13,570 nucleotides of DNA from Spirochaetaceae bacterium (GCA_031255115.1 JAIRTD010000163.1:1-13570); one strand, 5' to 3'; positions 1-8,333 are shown, counted from the first letter of the stretch. Numbers and translations: made by a program. The notes: generated by a model not told the origin, from the letters alone.

Positions 1-1
1 T

Positions 2-151
2 CAGACACCAACAGGATTACGTCACTACAGCTCTCAGTACAGTGCGCGCCTCGGTGTACACACAAACGACCTAGTAGTGAACCTCATGGCGCAACCCGAC
101 AACAGGCGATTGCGAAGACACCTGCCAAACGATCTGCCTACCAGATTCTAA
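2..151 (+). pseudogene. Possible 3' end of a eukaryotic or retroelement reading frame
   Basis: Frame 2 is open from the left edge of the window to a TAA at 149-151 (49 codons). It has higher GC than the DNA that follows. The predicted tail is basic and ends in RRLRRHLPNDLPTRF, which looks like the carboxyl end of an insect LTR-retroelement polyprotein, but I cannot name a family. The bases after the stop are AT-rich. A 49-codon open frame can arise by chance, so this is only a possibility. Confidence 0.2.
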
Positions 152-319
152 ATGTAATTGTCTTATTTGTAGTGTAGTCTTTAGAGTTTAGTTTGTAAGT
201 CTCATGCCCGCAAGCTAGAATAGGCTTAGTGCCTATCAGTTACAGAAGAGAGCTACTGAGCCCTCATCTACATGCTACTGTATAAATGTTCGCACAATTT
301 GCTGAAAGTGCAATACTTG

Positions 320-515
320 CACAGATTTCGAATAAAATGGGATCAAAAATGAAAACAGATTCTCTGAGAAATATTGGGTCTGGAACGGGATCCACTCAGC
401 CTTGTGAGGATATTTTAGGAGGTACTTGGCAAAACAGTAGCGGCTGCGGTCTAGAAAACTGAGATTAATGGCCGTTGGGAACCACCGCTCTGACCACGCT
501 GCACACTCCATCAGC
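320..515 (+). repeat. SINE-like dispersed repeat of insect type
   Basis: Read on the minus strand, about 370-510 gives a translation containing INLSFLDRSRYCFAKYLL and EWIPFQTQYFSENL. From memory, these strings recur as spurious reading frames in termite and cockroach genomes, where they mark a dispersed short repeat. On the plus strand the same block is preceded by TTCGAAT (327-333), which resembles the core of a tRNA-type B box. That would fit a decayed tRNA-derived SINE in plus orientation. The A box and target-site duplications could not be recognised. The family assignment rests on recall, not on an alignment. Confidence 0.45.
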
Positions 516-835
516 AAAAGTTGGCACTAAAATTCTCCGACCAGCATTGAGCGCTCAGTTGATGTAGTTCGCTTTCGGACTAAAGCCATGGAATTTGTGT
601 TGCTCGTTAAGGCCTTTAAAATATTCCTGTATTAACATATGTTTTGCAGAAAAGGATGCATGTGCAGAAGACCAAAGAGAATGCGTATCGTGGAATCACT
701 GTTAATCATCCTGTGCATAGAGGGGTACTATTCTATGGTCGAAGAGCCCTGTCTACTGTGTATATTTCACGGCGGTATCAATTATAGATGTCTTCTAGGA
801 CTTTGTACCGTGTAAAATAGTTCGAAGGTGACCAT

Positions 836-1110
836 GAAGAATGTTGTGTTCTTGAATGTTACGCCGTGTATTACGCCTCCATCTTCAGAGTGACAAGAAT
901 TTGCGAACTTGGGACGTCATCAACAACTGGCAACTGAAATACGCTGCGAAGAAATGCTTACAAGAGCCACATAGCGTAACATTCCAGAAGACAGCATTCT
1001 TCATATCACTTCCATCTTTAAGGTGACTTGTCTAGTAAGAACCGACGTTTCGAAGGAGCATATCGTCTCTTTCTTCAGGGTGACAATTCTTGTTATCCTG
1101 GAGATGAAAT
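836..1110 (+). repeat. Two degenerate copies of an insect dispersed repeat
   Basis: Two successive blocks carry the same signature in plus orientation. In block 1, about 860-896 translates to RRVLRLHLQSDK, and about 972-1008 to RNIPEDSILHIT after an in-frame stop. In block 2, about 1034-1085 translates to NRRFEGAYRLFLQGD. From memory, these correspond to the YRRFRGAYCLHLQGDE and TTRRNIPEDSHLH strings that recur in insect genomes as decayed retroelement-type repeats. At DNA level, CTTCAGAGTGACAA near 884 and CTTCAGGGTGACAA near 1073 are near-identical. Both blocks have stops and frame breaks, so they are non-coding relics. I cannot name the parent element. Confidence 0.4.
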
Positions 1111-1496
1111 GCGAAGTGTTTCTCCGAAAAGTCGGATCTCACTAGATCATGCGGCAACTTTCTTCAGCTGTCACAGTAGATTAGCTACTACAATGGTCTC
1201 GTCGAGTTTGTTTCTCTTGTGATTCAAGTTATGTTTCGCGAGGAAACTAATCGTGAAAAACACGTGGAAGATTATGTGGGCCTTGCACTAGTAATATTCT
1301 AGAATACTGAAAGGCCAGATACATTTTTGTTTAACATGCGGCAACAGATGTTAAGGCTGACATCCTTTCCTGGTAGGTAACAGAATTATCAACAATTTTC
1401 CTCTAGATATAATAATATACTTATCAATTTTAACTGAAAGATTTCCCATAAATAGTACTAAAATGCAATAGAATATTTTCATAATCGACACAAAAA

Positions 1497-2097
1497 TTAG
1501 TCCGTATATTCCTCCGCATGTGAGAGCAGACTTTCTATGCTGAAGGGGTTTGATCTCTTGGCTGCAGATGGCCTTGGTGTTCGACATGGCGGGGATATTG
1601 TGTCTACAGACTGCGTTAGTTCCTGTGACATCCGCTTGGAGTCATCACTGTAAGATGTTACTGCGTCATAACCTTGTTGTGACACTAAGCCATCATCAGT
1701 ATTGGTTTTCATTGTCGTTGAGATGTAATTTATATTGTTATAATTAGTTTCTTCGTCTGATGTGACATGAACATTTTCTTGACAACGATTCTCTGGATCG
1801 TGACAAATATTTTTATCCATTGTTGAGTCGTCTTCCACGTCTATGTCTGTATCGTCTTCGTCATTGTTTGATTGACGATGTTGACTGCCGGGACTTCCGG
1901 TAGTGGCACTATCATCAGCGGAAATGAGAAATGCTCCACTGGCGCCCGCCGACGTGGAGGTCGCTTCACGTTTGGCTTCCCACTCTCGTCGCAAGGTAGC
2001 CATGTCTACTGCTATTCCCTTCGCCGCCAGTTTGCGCTGTTGTCGCTCTAGAGACTTGACGAGTTTCTTCTCGCGGCGCTCCCGTTCCTTCCGCAGA

Positions 2098-2102
<5 letters not shown>
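1497..2102 (-). CDS. Homeobox-type transcription factor, C-terminal exon (Unc-4-like), partial
   Basis: This frame encodes about 200 residues ending HAEEYTD with a TAA at 1497-1499. It starts inside a strongly basic, charged helix ([19 protein letters not shown], then [20 protein letters not shown]). A Ser/Thr-rich, acidic low-complexity region follows (with [12 protein letters not shown]), and the end carries [10 protein letters not shown]. The basic helix and the FSIESLL tail resemble regions lying C-terminal to the homeodomain of insect Unc-4-type paired-like proteins, as I recall them. The homeodomain itself is absent because the sequence switches to bacterial DNA at about 2097-2106. No Shine-Dalgarno site precedes any start. 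Low complexity and long disordered segments fit a eukaryotic regulator, not a bacterial protein. The eukaryotic origin is better supported than the exact family. Confidence 0.5.
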
Positions 2103-3285
<1,183 letters not shown>

Positions 3286-3361
3286 TACGTGTCCTCCTTA
3301 ACTCCTATGGGCACACAAAACTATTTATGTTTAAGGCTGCATAAGCTCCCCACGGGGAGGG

Positions 3362-3367
3362 ATTATA
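3362..3367 (-). promoter_or_regulatory. Consensus -10 box upstream of tuf
   Basis: On the minus strand these bases read TATAAT, a perfect sigma-70 -10 hexamer, about 77 bases before the tuf ATG. The matching -35 is poor: no TTGACA-like hexamer stands 16-18 bases upstream, and the best nearby candidate (TTTGTA) leaves only 14. The CCGG inverted repeat overlaps where the -35 should be, so a regulator could act there. This is inferred from sequence only. Confidence 0.4.
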
Positions 3368-3817
3368 CCGCCGCGACCGGTTACAAACCGGAATCAAGAC
3401 TATTCCGGAACGTATATCCGGAACAAACTCTGTATCTCAGTGTCTGGGGAATATGATGGAAGGAAATATGCCGAAACGTACAGAAACTCCACAAAGTCCC
3501 TGTTTTCGGCCGCTCCACCTATCCCACTAGAATCACTGCCGACTTTCTAATGATCGGTTTGGATGAGCAAAAAACCGTTCAGGCCGCTTTACCCCGCCGG
3601 GATAAAGGCCAAAAGCCGGTTTTTTACAGGCTCCGCGCCGTCTTATAAGACCGCTGGTGAACGAATCCGGCAACATGTACCGATAACAATGGTATTACCT
3701 GTTCACCTCCTTGAGGCTTATGCCCGGCGCCTATACAATCCGGCAAAGCCGGATCAATCATTTCAAATACCAGTGAGCCAGTTTAATCCCGGCCGGACTT
3801 TAGTCCATGATAACCAA

Positions 3818-3838
3818 ACAAAAACCTCTGGTTTTTGT
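3818..3838 (-). terminator. Hairpin directly after rpsG, probable terminator
   Basis: The arms ACAAAAACC and GGTTTTTGT (9 bp, perfect) flank a 3-nt loop at 3827-3829. The stem starts right after the rpsG TAG stop. The A and T tracts lie inside the stem and few T follow it, so termination would be weak or work in both directions. Its position marks the end of the rpsL-rpsG transcript. Confidence 0.5.
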
Positions 3839-3839
3839 C

Positions 3840-4310
3840 CTACCATCTATAATGAGCAAAAGCCTTGTTGGCGTCCGCCATTTTATGGGTATCTTCTTTT
3901 TTCTTGAAGGCCGTACCGGTATTATTATACGCATCAAGGAGCTCCGAGGCAAGCCTCTCGCTCATCTCATGGCCGGAACGGGCCCTGGCGGCATTGATAA
4001 TCCACCGCATACCCAGGGCTTCTCTCCGGGACTCCCTGATTTCGACCGGAACCTGATAGGTCGCGCCGCCAACCCGGCGGGACTTAACCTCTACGGCGGG
4101 TTTTACATTCTCAATGGCCTTGAGAAACACTTCCAGCGCTTCCTTGTCCGCCTTGGTTCCCAGCGTGGTAAGCGCGCTGTGAACAATACGAAGGGCGATA
4201 GACCGTTTGCCCGGCCACATCATGCGGTTTACAAATTTGGAAACCACCACGCTGTTGTATTTGGGATCAGGTAAAATCCCCCGGTCAATGGTTTTCTTCT
4301 TTCTTCCCAT
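3840..4310 (-). CDS. rpsG: 30S ribosomal protein S7
   Basis: S7 nucleates folding of the 3' domain of 16S rRNA and lines the E site of the small subunit. The 156 residues match the usual length of the short bacterial form. Family hallmarks are the N-terminal [34 protein letters not shown], the [16 protein letters not shown] loop and the C-terminal FAHYRW. The ATG at 4310 has a GAGGAAA ribosome site. It lies 32 bases downstream of rpsL and is clearly cotranscribed with it. A perfect hairpin follows the TAG stop at once, so transcription probably ends here and not in fusA or tuf. Confidence 0.96.
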   Translation of the reverse strand: MGRKKKTIDRGILPDPKYNSVVVSKFVNRMMWPGKRSIALRIVHSALTTLGTKADKEALEVFLKAIENVKPAVEVKSRRVGGATYQVPVEIRESRREALGMRWIINAARARSGHEMSERLASELLDAYNNTGTAFKKKEDTHKMADANKAFAHYRW

Positions 4311-4342
4311 AATTTCCTCTATGACTGCCTTACACCAGAGCC

Positions 4343-4717
4343 TTACGCCTTGGGCCGCTTGGCGCCGTATTTTGAACGGGCCCGCTTGCGGTCCTCTACG
4401 CCCAGCGTATCCTTGGCGCCGCGGATAATATGATAACGCACACCAGGAAGGTCCTTTACACGGCCTCCCCTGACCAGCACCACCGAGTGTTCCTGGAGAT
4501 TATGACCAATCCCCGGAATATAGGCGGTTACTTCAGTACCGTGGGAAAGGCGGACACGGGCCACCTTGCGCAGCGCTGAATTGGGCTTTTTGGGGGTAAC
4601 CGTCATGACACGGGTACACACCCCCCGCTTCTGCGGGCAGGACTGGAGAGCAGGAGATTTGGTTTTTGAAGTAACCCCCTGACGTCCAAAACGAACCAAC
4701 TGGTTAATAGTAGGCAT
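4343..4717 (-). CDS. rpsL: 30S ribosomal protein S12
   Basis: S12 sits at the decoding centre and controls accuracy. The 124 residues carry [11 protein letters not shown] (27-37), [17 protein letters not shown] (41-57), [23 protein letters not shown] and the C-terminal [11 protein letters not shown]. The lysines that in E. coli determine streptomycin response (43 and 88) are both present, so the sequence looks streptomycin-sensitive. The ATG at 4717 follows an AGGGAG site. As first gene of the rpsL-rpsG pair, it is preceded by two promoter-like sites and a long leader. rpoC, its neighbour in T. pallidum as I recall, is not upstream. An ATPase gene stands there instead. Confidence 0.96.
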   Translation of the reverse strand: MPTINQLVRFGRQGVTSKTKSPALQSCPQKRGVCTRVMTVTPKKPNSALRKVARVRLSHGTEVTAYIPGIGHNLQEHSVVLVRGGRVKDLPGVRYHIIRGAKDTLGVEDRKRARSKYGAKRPKA

Positions 4718-4928
4718 GAACTAAAAACTCCCTTTCAAAATCAACTCAAATTCAACAACAAAGCGCCTGAACCATAAGCAGCGCCACGGCATACACGCCG
4801 TCTTTCGACACAAAAACACTACAGGCCCCATATATTGGGCCGCACACCACAAGAGACCCCATTAGTAGTAAATACCGGAGTCAGATTGTCGCTCTGCAGT
4901 AACCCGAAACCAGGTAACGCAAGGTCAT

Positions 4929-4957
4929 ATAATAAACGGAAGCCAAAGCCCCCGCAA
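4929..4957 (-). promoter_or_regulatory. Candidate second promoter for rpsL-rpsG
   Basis: On the minus strand TTGCGG (4957-4952) and TATTAT (4934-4929) are 17 bases apart, about 50 bp downstream of the first candidate and in the same direction. Tandem promoters would suit a ribosomal-protein operon, but the -35 matches only partly. Confidence 0.35.
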
Positions 4958-4978
4958 AGCCGCATATCAAGAGATTCC

Positions 4979-5007
4979 ACCATAACAAAAATAAAAAAAA
5001 AGGTCAA
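4979..5007 (-). promoter_or_regulatory. Candidate promoter for rpsL-rpsG (upstream one)
   Basis: On the minus strand TTGACC (5007-5002) and TATGGT (4984-4979) are separated by exactly 17 bases that are almost all T (A on the plus strand). The next gene downstream is rpsL, giving a leader of about 255 nt. The spacing is ideal and both hexamers match sigma-70 at four or five positions. Confidence 0.5.
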
Positions 5008-5252
5008 GTAGCTGCAGCAAAATTTCTTATATTGAAGCGTTTCGGGGGCGGCGGGCCATCATCGAGGCTGTCAACAATGCGTTAAGCAAGGCGAGATGGT
5101 CCTTTTTTCGCCTTTCTTTCCTTCTTTGGAATCCCTGCGCGGGGAACCTCTTTTTGGTTCCAGAAGCCTATTGCGTATAGCGGCAAATCAACAAGGCAAG
5201 AACCCGCTACGCGGGGGAGACTTTTGTGATAATCCGGCAGGGAAAGGCGCCA

Positions 5253-6431
5253 TCATCCAAACAAGCCGATTTTTCCCAGCAGGAAATCTTCCAGCGGGAA
5301 TTCCTGACTGCCTATTACAAAGCCAAGGGCCTGGGGATATTTTTTTTTGAATTCAAGGCTGCCGCCGGTTTTTCGTACCCGCCCGCTTTTTACTTCCAGG
5401 GCGCTTATTTTTGAACCTTTTTGTACGACAAAATCCACTTCTTTATCCCGTTCGCGCCAGTAAAAAACATCAAAGCCTTCTTCCCTGCCGCGGGCAAGGA
5501 GATACGCGCCGACAGCGCTTTCGGCAAGATGCCCCTTTGCTTCAGGATTGGCAAGAAGCGCGGCGCGACCTGTACCTGAGGCATAGGTTAAAAGCGAGGT
5601 GTCATACACCATAAAGCGGGGAGAACTCTGCCGCACCTGTAGTCTTTTGGGCGAAAAATTCCGCAGCCCACAGAGTATGTTTGCGTTGTCCAGCAGGGTC
5701 AAATAATGGGCCAGGGTTACGGTGTTTCCCGCGTCCAAGAGCTGCCCCATGATCTTTGTATAAGAAAGTTCCTGGGCCGAATACGCGGCTCCAAGATGAA
5801 AAAGAGAACGGAGCAGCGCCGGTTTGCGTACTTCTTCCATAAGAAGAACGTCCTGTGAAATCGTCGGTTCTACAATGGAAGTTCCTATATACCGGGCCCA
5901 GCGTTCTTCATCGGTCTTAAAAGCCGCCGCCCCCGGATACCCGCCAAAAAAAAGAAAATCCCCAAAGCTATACCCAAAGGCCTTCCGGCATTCAGCATAA
6001 CTCCAATGGGGGCTGTACAAAATCTCAAAACGCCCCATCAAAGATTCGGCAAGCCCTTTCTGTAAAAGCAGGGCCGAGGAACCTGAGAGTATCACTTTTA
6101 GGGGAATTTTACGGCGGGTGTCTTCGTCCCAAAGCTGTTTTACAACAGAGGACCACTGGGGAATTTTTTGAACTTCATCAATAACCAGTATCGTGTCTTT
6201 GCCGCGCTGTTTCTGGAGCAGCCTGGCCTGTTCCCAAACATTGCTGAGCCACTCGCGGGAAGAAAGCGGTTCATCGGCGCTGACAAAGGACTGGGGAAAG
6301 GCAAGGCCTTTAAGGGCCTGTGTTATGGCGGTGGTTTTTCCGGTCTGCCGGGGACCAGAAACTATCTGGATAAAACGCCGTTTTTCTCTCATCCGGGCCT
6401 TGATCTGCTTAACCAGCTCTCGGCTGAACAT
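5253..6431 (-). CDS. AAA-family ATPase with C-terminal DUF4143 domain
   Basis: With the ATG at 6431 the protein has 392 residues. It has the two-part build of the AAA_14/DUF4143 family. The N-terminal P-loop ATPase has Walker A GPRQTGKTT (26-34), Walker B ILVIDEVQKI (acidic pair Asp85-Glu86) and the sensor-like VILSGSSALLL. The C-terminal DUF4143 part has EVDFVV and ALEVKSG (Asp333, Glu346, Lys348), a spacing like PD-(D/E)XK nuclease folds. The family is common and scattered in bacteria and archaea, often in many copies, and its role is unknown. A TTG at 6446 could extend the frame by five residues, but AGGAGG lies between it and the ATG, so the ATG is preferred. The gene has its own operator-bearing promoter next to the mnmA stop. 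Confidence 0.9.
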   Translation of the reverse strand: MFSRELVKQIKARMREKRRFIQIVSGPRQTGKTTAITQALKGLAFPQSFVSADEPLSSREWLSNVWEQARLLQKQRGKDTILVIDEVQKIPQWSSVVKQLWDEDTRRKIPLKVILSGSSALLLQKGLAESLMGRFEILYSPHWSYAECRKAFGYSFGDFLFFGGYPGAAAFKTDEERWARYIGTSIVEPTISQDVLLMEEVRKPALLRSLFHLGAAYSAQELSYTKIMGQLLDAGNTVTLAHYLTLLDNANILCGLRNFSPKRLQVRQSSPRFMVYDTSLLTYASGTGRAALLANPEAKGHLAESAVGAYLLARGREEGFDVFYWRERDKEVDFVVQKGSKISALEVKSGRVRKTGGSLEFKKKYPQALGFVIGSQEFPLEDFLLGKIGLFG

Positions 6432-6447
6432 GACACCCTCCTGCAAT

Positions 6448-6489
6448 TTACTCAGTATATTGAGTTATTTACTCAGTATAATGAGTAAA
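6448..6489 (-). promoter_or_regulatory. Twin palindromic operators before the ATPase gene
   Basis: Two inverted repeats stand in tandem with equivalent positions 21 bp apart, two helical turns. The one nearer the gene (6448-6467) has arms TTACTCA and TGAGTTA. The farther one (6468-6489) has perfect 8-bp arms TTTACTCA and TGAGTAAA. Each has a 6-bp centre. The shared core is ACTCA-N6-TGAGT. The farther palindrome contains the -10 box and the nearer one lies between -10 and the ribosome site, so a bound dimer would block transcription. The regulator is not identified. Self-control by the ATPase or a regulator encoded elsewhere are both possible. Confidence 0.7.
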
Positions 6490-6502
6490 TTGTAATTGTC
6501 AA
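6475..6502 (-). promoter_or_regulatory. Promoter of the AAA/DUF4143 ATPase gene
   Basis: On the minus strand TTGACA (6502-6497, perfect -35) is followed after 16 bases by TATACT (6480-6475). The -35 contains the TGA stop of mnmA (6501-6499). The -10 lies inside the farther palindromic operator. The ATG is about 44 bases downstream of the -10. Confidence 0.65.
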
Positions 6503-7701
6503 GATGCCCCTTCTATGGTTCCACCGCCCAGGACCAGATCGCCGTCGTAGATGACCAGAGCCTGGCCGGGGGTAACGGCCCGCTGTGGTTTTCCGCCGGG
6601 GACGGAAAAGTCAACGAGGAGGCGGTCGTTTCCAATGCGGCTGACCAGGGCGGGCTGTTCTTTTTGCCGGTAGCGTATTTTTACCGTGCACTGCCGGGGG
6701 GAGTCAAAGTTCTCGTCCGCGATGAGGTTGATTTGCGTTGCGGTAAGCGTGCTGGTATACAATTCCCGGTCAGGCCCTACCACGATGGTATTTCCGGCGG
6801 GGCGGATTTCCTTGACGTATACCGGTTCAAAAAAGCCGGGGGAATCAGCGACCGGGACTCCCGGAAGATCGAGGCCCCGCCTCTGGCCTATGGTATAGGC
6901 GATGATGCCCCGGTGTTCTCCGAGGACGCGGCCTGAGCTGTCAACAAAGGCGCCCCGCGCCGGGGGCAGACCGGTATAGCGTTCTATAAAACCGGGGTAA
7001 TCGCCGTCAGGGACAAAGCATATATCCTGGCTGTCCTGTTTCCGGGCATTGCCAAAGCCATGGCGCGCAGCCATGTCCCGTACTTCATCCTTGGTGAGGG
7101 AACCCAGGGGGAACAGAGTATGGGCAAGCTGTTCCTGGGTAAGGCAATAGAGAAAATAGCTCTGGTCCTTTTGCGTATCCAGGGCTTTTTTAAGGAGATA
7201 GCGGCCGCCTTTATCCTGTTCCACTCTGGCATAGTGGCCGGTTACCACATAGTCAAAATCAAGCTGCCGCGCCCTGTGGAGGAGGCTTTCAAACTTGATA
7301 TACCGGTTACAGTCAATGCAGGGATTCGGCGTAGAGCCTGTTTCATAGGCTTTTATAAAACGGCCTATAACTTCTTCTTTGAATTCTGAAGAAAAATTAA
7401 GCACATAGTGGGCCATGCCTATGCGGGCCGCCACCTTTTGGGCATCCCGTACATCGCTTAACGCGCAGCACGACCGGGAGTTTTTTCCGCCGGGAACGCT
7501 GTCAGGGACAAAGCCGGGGACAGAGCTGGAAGTGCCGCCGGGGACCGCAAGTTCGCCGGAGCCAAAGAGTTTCATGGTAACGCCTATGCAGTCCCAGCCC
7601 CGCTCCTTGACAAGGGCGGCGGCAACAGAACTGTCCACCCCGCCTGACATGGCAATGAGCGCTTTTGGGTTTCCTGCCTGGCGGGGGACAGAGCCGTTCA
7701 A
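6499..7701 (-). CDS. mnmA: tRNA-specific 2-thiouridylase MnmA, with low-complexity insert
   Basis: MnmA activates U34 of Lys, Glu and Gln tRNAs with ATP and adds sulfur to make s2U34. The PP-loop is SGGVDSS (19-25). The two catalytic cysteines are Cys131 in the NPCIDCN segment and Cys228 in QDSQDICFV. GHYARV, KDQSYFLYCL and the C-terminal barrel are present. Two oddities: about ten residues (NGSVPRQAGN) precede the usual start region KALIAMSGG, and residues about 50-73 are a Gly/Pro/Ser/Val-rich insertion (VPGGTSSSVPG and so on) where relatives have a short linker. The underlying DNA shares a repeat (see findings). The start is TTG at 7701. A stop lies three codons upstream and no good ribosome site is visible, so the true start is uncertain. 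It follows the HD gene by 6 bases, so the two are probably cotranscribed and perhaps translationally coupled. Confidence 0.93.
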   Translation of the reverse strand: MNGSVPRQAGNPKALIAMSGGVDSSVAAALVKERGWDCIGVTMKLFGSGELAVPGGTSSSVPGFVPDSVPGGKNSRSCCALSDVRDAQKVAARIGMAHYVLNFSSEFKEEVIGRFIKAYETGSTPNPCIDCNRYIKFESLLHRARQLDFDYVVTGHYARVEQDKGGRYLLKKALDTQKDQSYFLYCLTQEQLAHTLFPLGSLTKDEVRDMAARHGFGNARKQDSQDICFVPDGDYPGFIERYTGLPPARGAFVDSSGRVLGEHRGIIAYTIGQRRGLDLPGVPVADSPGFFEPVYVKEIRPAGNTIVVGPDRELYTSTLTATQINLIADENFDSPRQCTVKIRYRQKEQPALVSRIGNDRLLVDFSVPGGKPQRAVTPGQALVIYDGDLVLGGGTIEGAS

Positions 7702-7707
7702 AGACGT

Positions 7708-8298
7708 TCAGACTCCGGCCATAAAGGCGTTTATTTCGGTCTCGCAGGAGCGCATGGCAAGTATGGTTTTGGAGATCAGATCGTCGAGTTCCCAGCCAAG
7801 TTCCGCCACGCCTTTTTCTATAACGTCCCGGGAACAGCCCGCGGCAAAATTCTGGGTTTTGAACTTCTTTTTTACCGATTTAAGTTCAAGATCCTGGACG
7901 CTTTTTGAGGGCCGTATTATGGCGCAGGCCCAGATGAGGCCGGTAAGTTCGTCGGCGGCAAAGAGTACTTTTTCCATAAGGTGTTCCGGTTTTACGTCAA
8001 CGGCGGTCAGGCCCCAGCCATGACTGCATACCGCATGAACCAGGTCTTCTCCGGCGCCGCAAAGCAGTTCCGGCGCTTTGACGCAATGCTCCTGGGGGAA
8101 TTGTTCAAAATCAATATCGTGGAGCAGTCCCACATTGCCCCAGAATTCCGCTTCGTCGCCAAAGCCCAGTTCCTTCGCGTACCACTTCATCACCCCTTCC
8201 ACAGTCAGGGCATGCTGAATATGAAAGGGGTCTTTGTTGTATTGGGCGAACAGCTCCCAGGCCTCCTGGCGTGACAGTCCTGATTGTAAAGCACTCAT
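7708..8298 (-). CDS. HD-domain (HDIG-like) phosphohydrolase
   Basis: This 196-residue protein has the metal-binding HD-family pattern: His29 in IQHALTVEG, the His60-Asp61 pair in GLLHDIDFEQFP, and Asp116 in FAADELTGLI. Such single-domain proteins hydrolyse phosphate esters, and the substrate cannot be told from sequence. No signal peptide or membrane segment is seen, so it should be cytoplasmic. It lies between rubrerythrin (35 bases upstream) and mnmA (6 bases downstream) and is probably cotranscribed with mnmA. The ATG at 8298 has only a weak GGGG site. A TACAAT on the minus strand a few bases upstream could be a -10 box, but no -35 supports it. Confidence 0.85.
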   Translation of the reverse strand: MSALQSGLSRQEAWELFAQYNKDPFHIQHALTVEGVMKWYAKELGFGDEAEFWGNVGLLHDIDFEQFPQEHCVKAPELLCGAGEDLVHAVCSHGWGLTAVDVKPEHLMEKVLFAADELTGLIWACAIIRPSKSVQDLELKSVKKKFKTQNFAAGCSRDVIEKGVAELGWELDDLISKTILAMRSCETEINAFMAGV

Positions 8299-8333
8299 GC
8301 CCCATTGTACAAAAATTCAGGGGCCTGGCGCAA

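Larger units (their letters stand above)
1..1496. other. Insect-like non-coding flank (contaminating or chimeric eukaryotic DNA)
   Basis: This stretch has no bacterial gene, no Shine-Dalgarno-led reading frame and a lower GC content than the DNA right of 2100. It lies 3' of the homeobox-type exon (minus strand, ending at 1497), so it would include that gene's 3' UTR and downstream intergenic DNA. Recognisable pieces are two blocks of repeat relics (about 320-515 and 836-1110, listed separately). There is also a perfect 7-bp inverted repeat, TTAACAT (1331-1337) with ATGTTAA (1348-1354). I see no consensus AATAAA on the minus strand below 1497, so the transcript end cannot be placed. Bases 516-835 and 1110-1496 show nothing else I can name. 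Confidence 0.6.
3286..3839 (-). other. Intergenic region between rpsG and tuf, rich in inverted repeats
   Basis: No convincing gene lies here, and fusA, which follows rpsG in many bacteria, is absent. Beside rpsG is a perfect hairpin (3818-3838). ATCCGGC (3738-3744) pairs with GCCGGAT (3748-3754). Near tuf, CCGGTT and AACCGG form a hairpin at about 3378-3392, and CCGGAAT with ATTCCGG form another at about 3389-3410. On the minus strand AAGGAGGTG (complement of 3704-3712) is a full-length Shine-Dalgarno match with no ATG, GTG or TTG at normal spacing. The nearest is a TTG 16 bases on that opens a frame of only about 21 codons. The tuf -10 box sits at 3362-3367. Confidence 0.6.
4718..5252 (-). 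other. Leader and intergenic region upstream of rpsL
   Basis: No convincing gene. A 62-codon minus-strand frame at 4819-5007 starts inside the promoter and lacks family resemblance, so I treat it as chance. The half next to rpsL would be a 5' leader of roughly 200-260 nt with short hairpins: ACGGC/GCCGT near 4787-4801 and GGCCC/GGGCC near 4834-4851. The half next to the ATPase gene has GGAACC (5143-5148) with GGTTCC (5156-5161), CCCGC/GCGGG near 5205-5220, and AAGGCGA/TCGCCTT near 5087-5117. None is followed by a clear U-run in the minus direction, so no firm terminator is called for the ATPase gene. Confidence 0.5.

Noticed and set aside
1966..2097. C-terminal extension of EF-Tu of about 45 residues
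   Set aside because: The residues come from insect-like exon DNA read in another frame after the join. EF-Tu normally ends within about two residues of the join.
3286..3839. tRNA gene next to tuf
   Set aside because: No T-arm GGTTCGANNCC or cloverleaf was found on either strand.
4819..5007. 62-codon minus-strand frame upstream of rpsL
   Set aside because: It begins inside a -35 box, has no Shine-Dalgarno site and no recognisable domain. The region fits a promoter and leader better.
4718..5252. CRISPR array or insertion sequence in the hairpin-rich gap
   Set aside because: The hairpins differ from one another, there are no regular direct repeats, and no transposase frame or terminal repeats.
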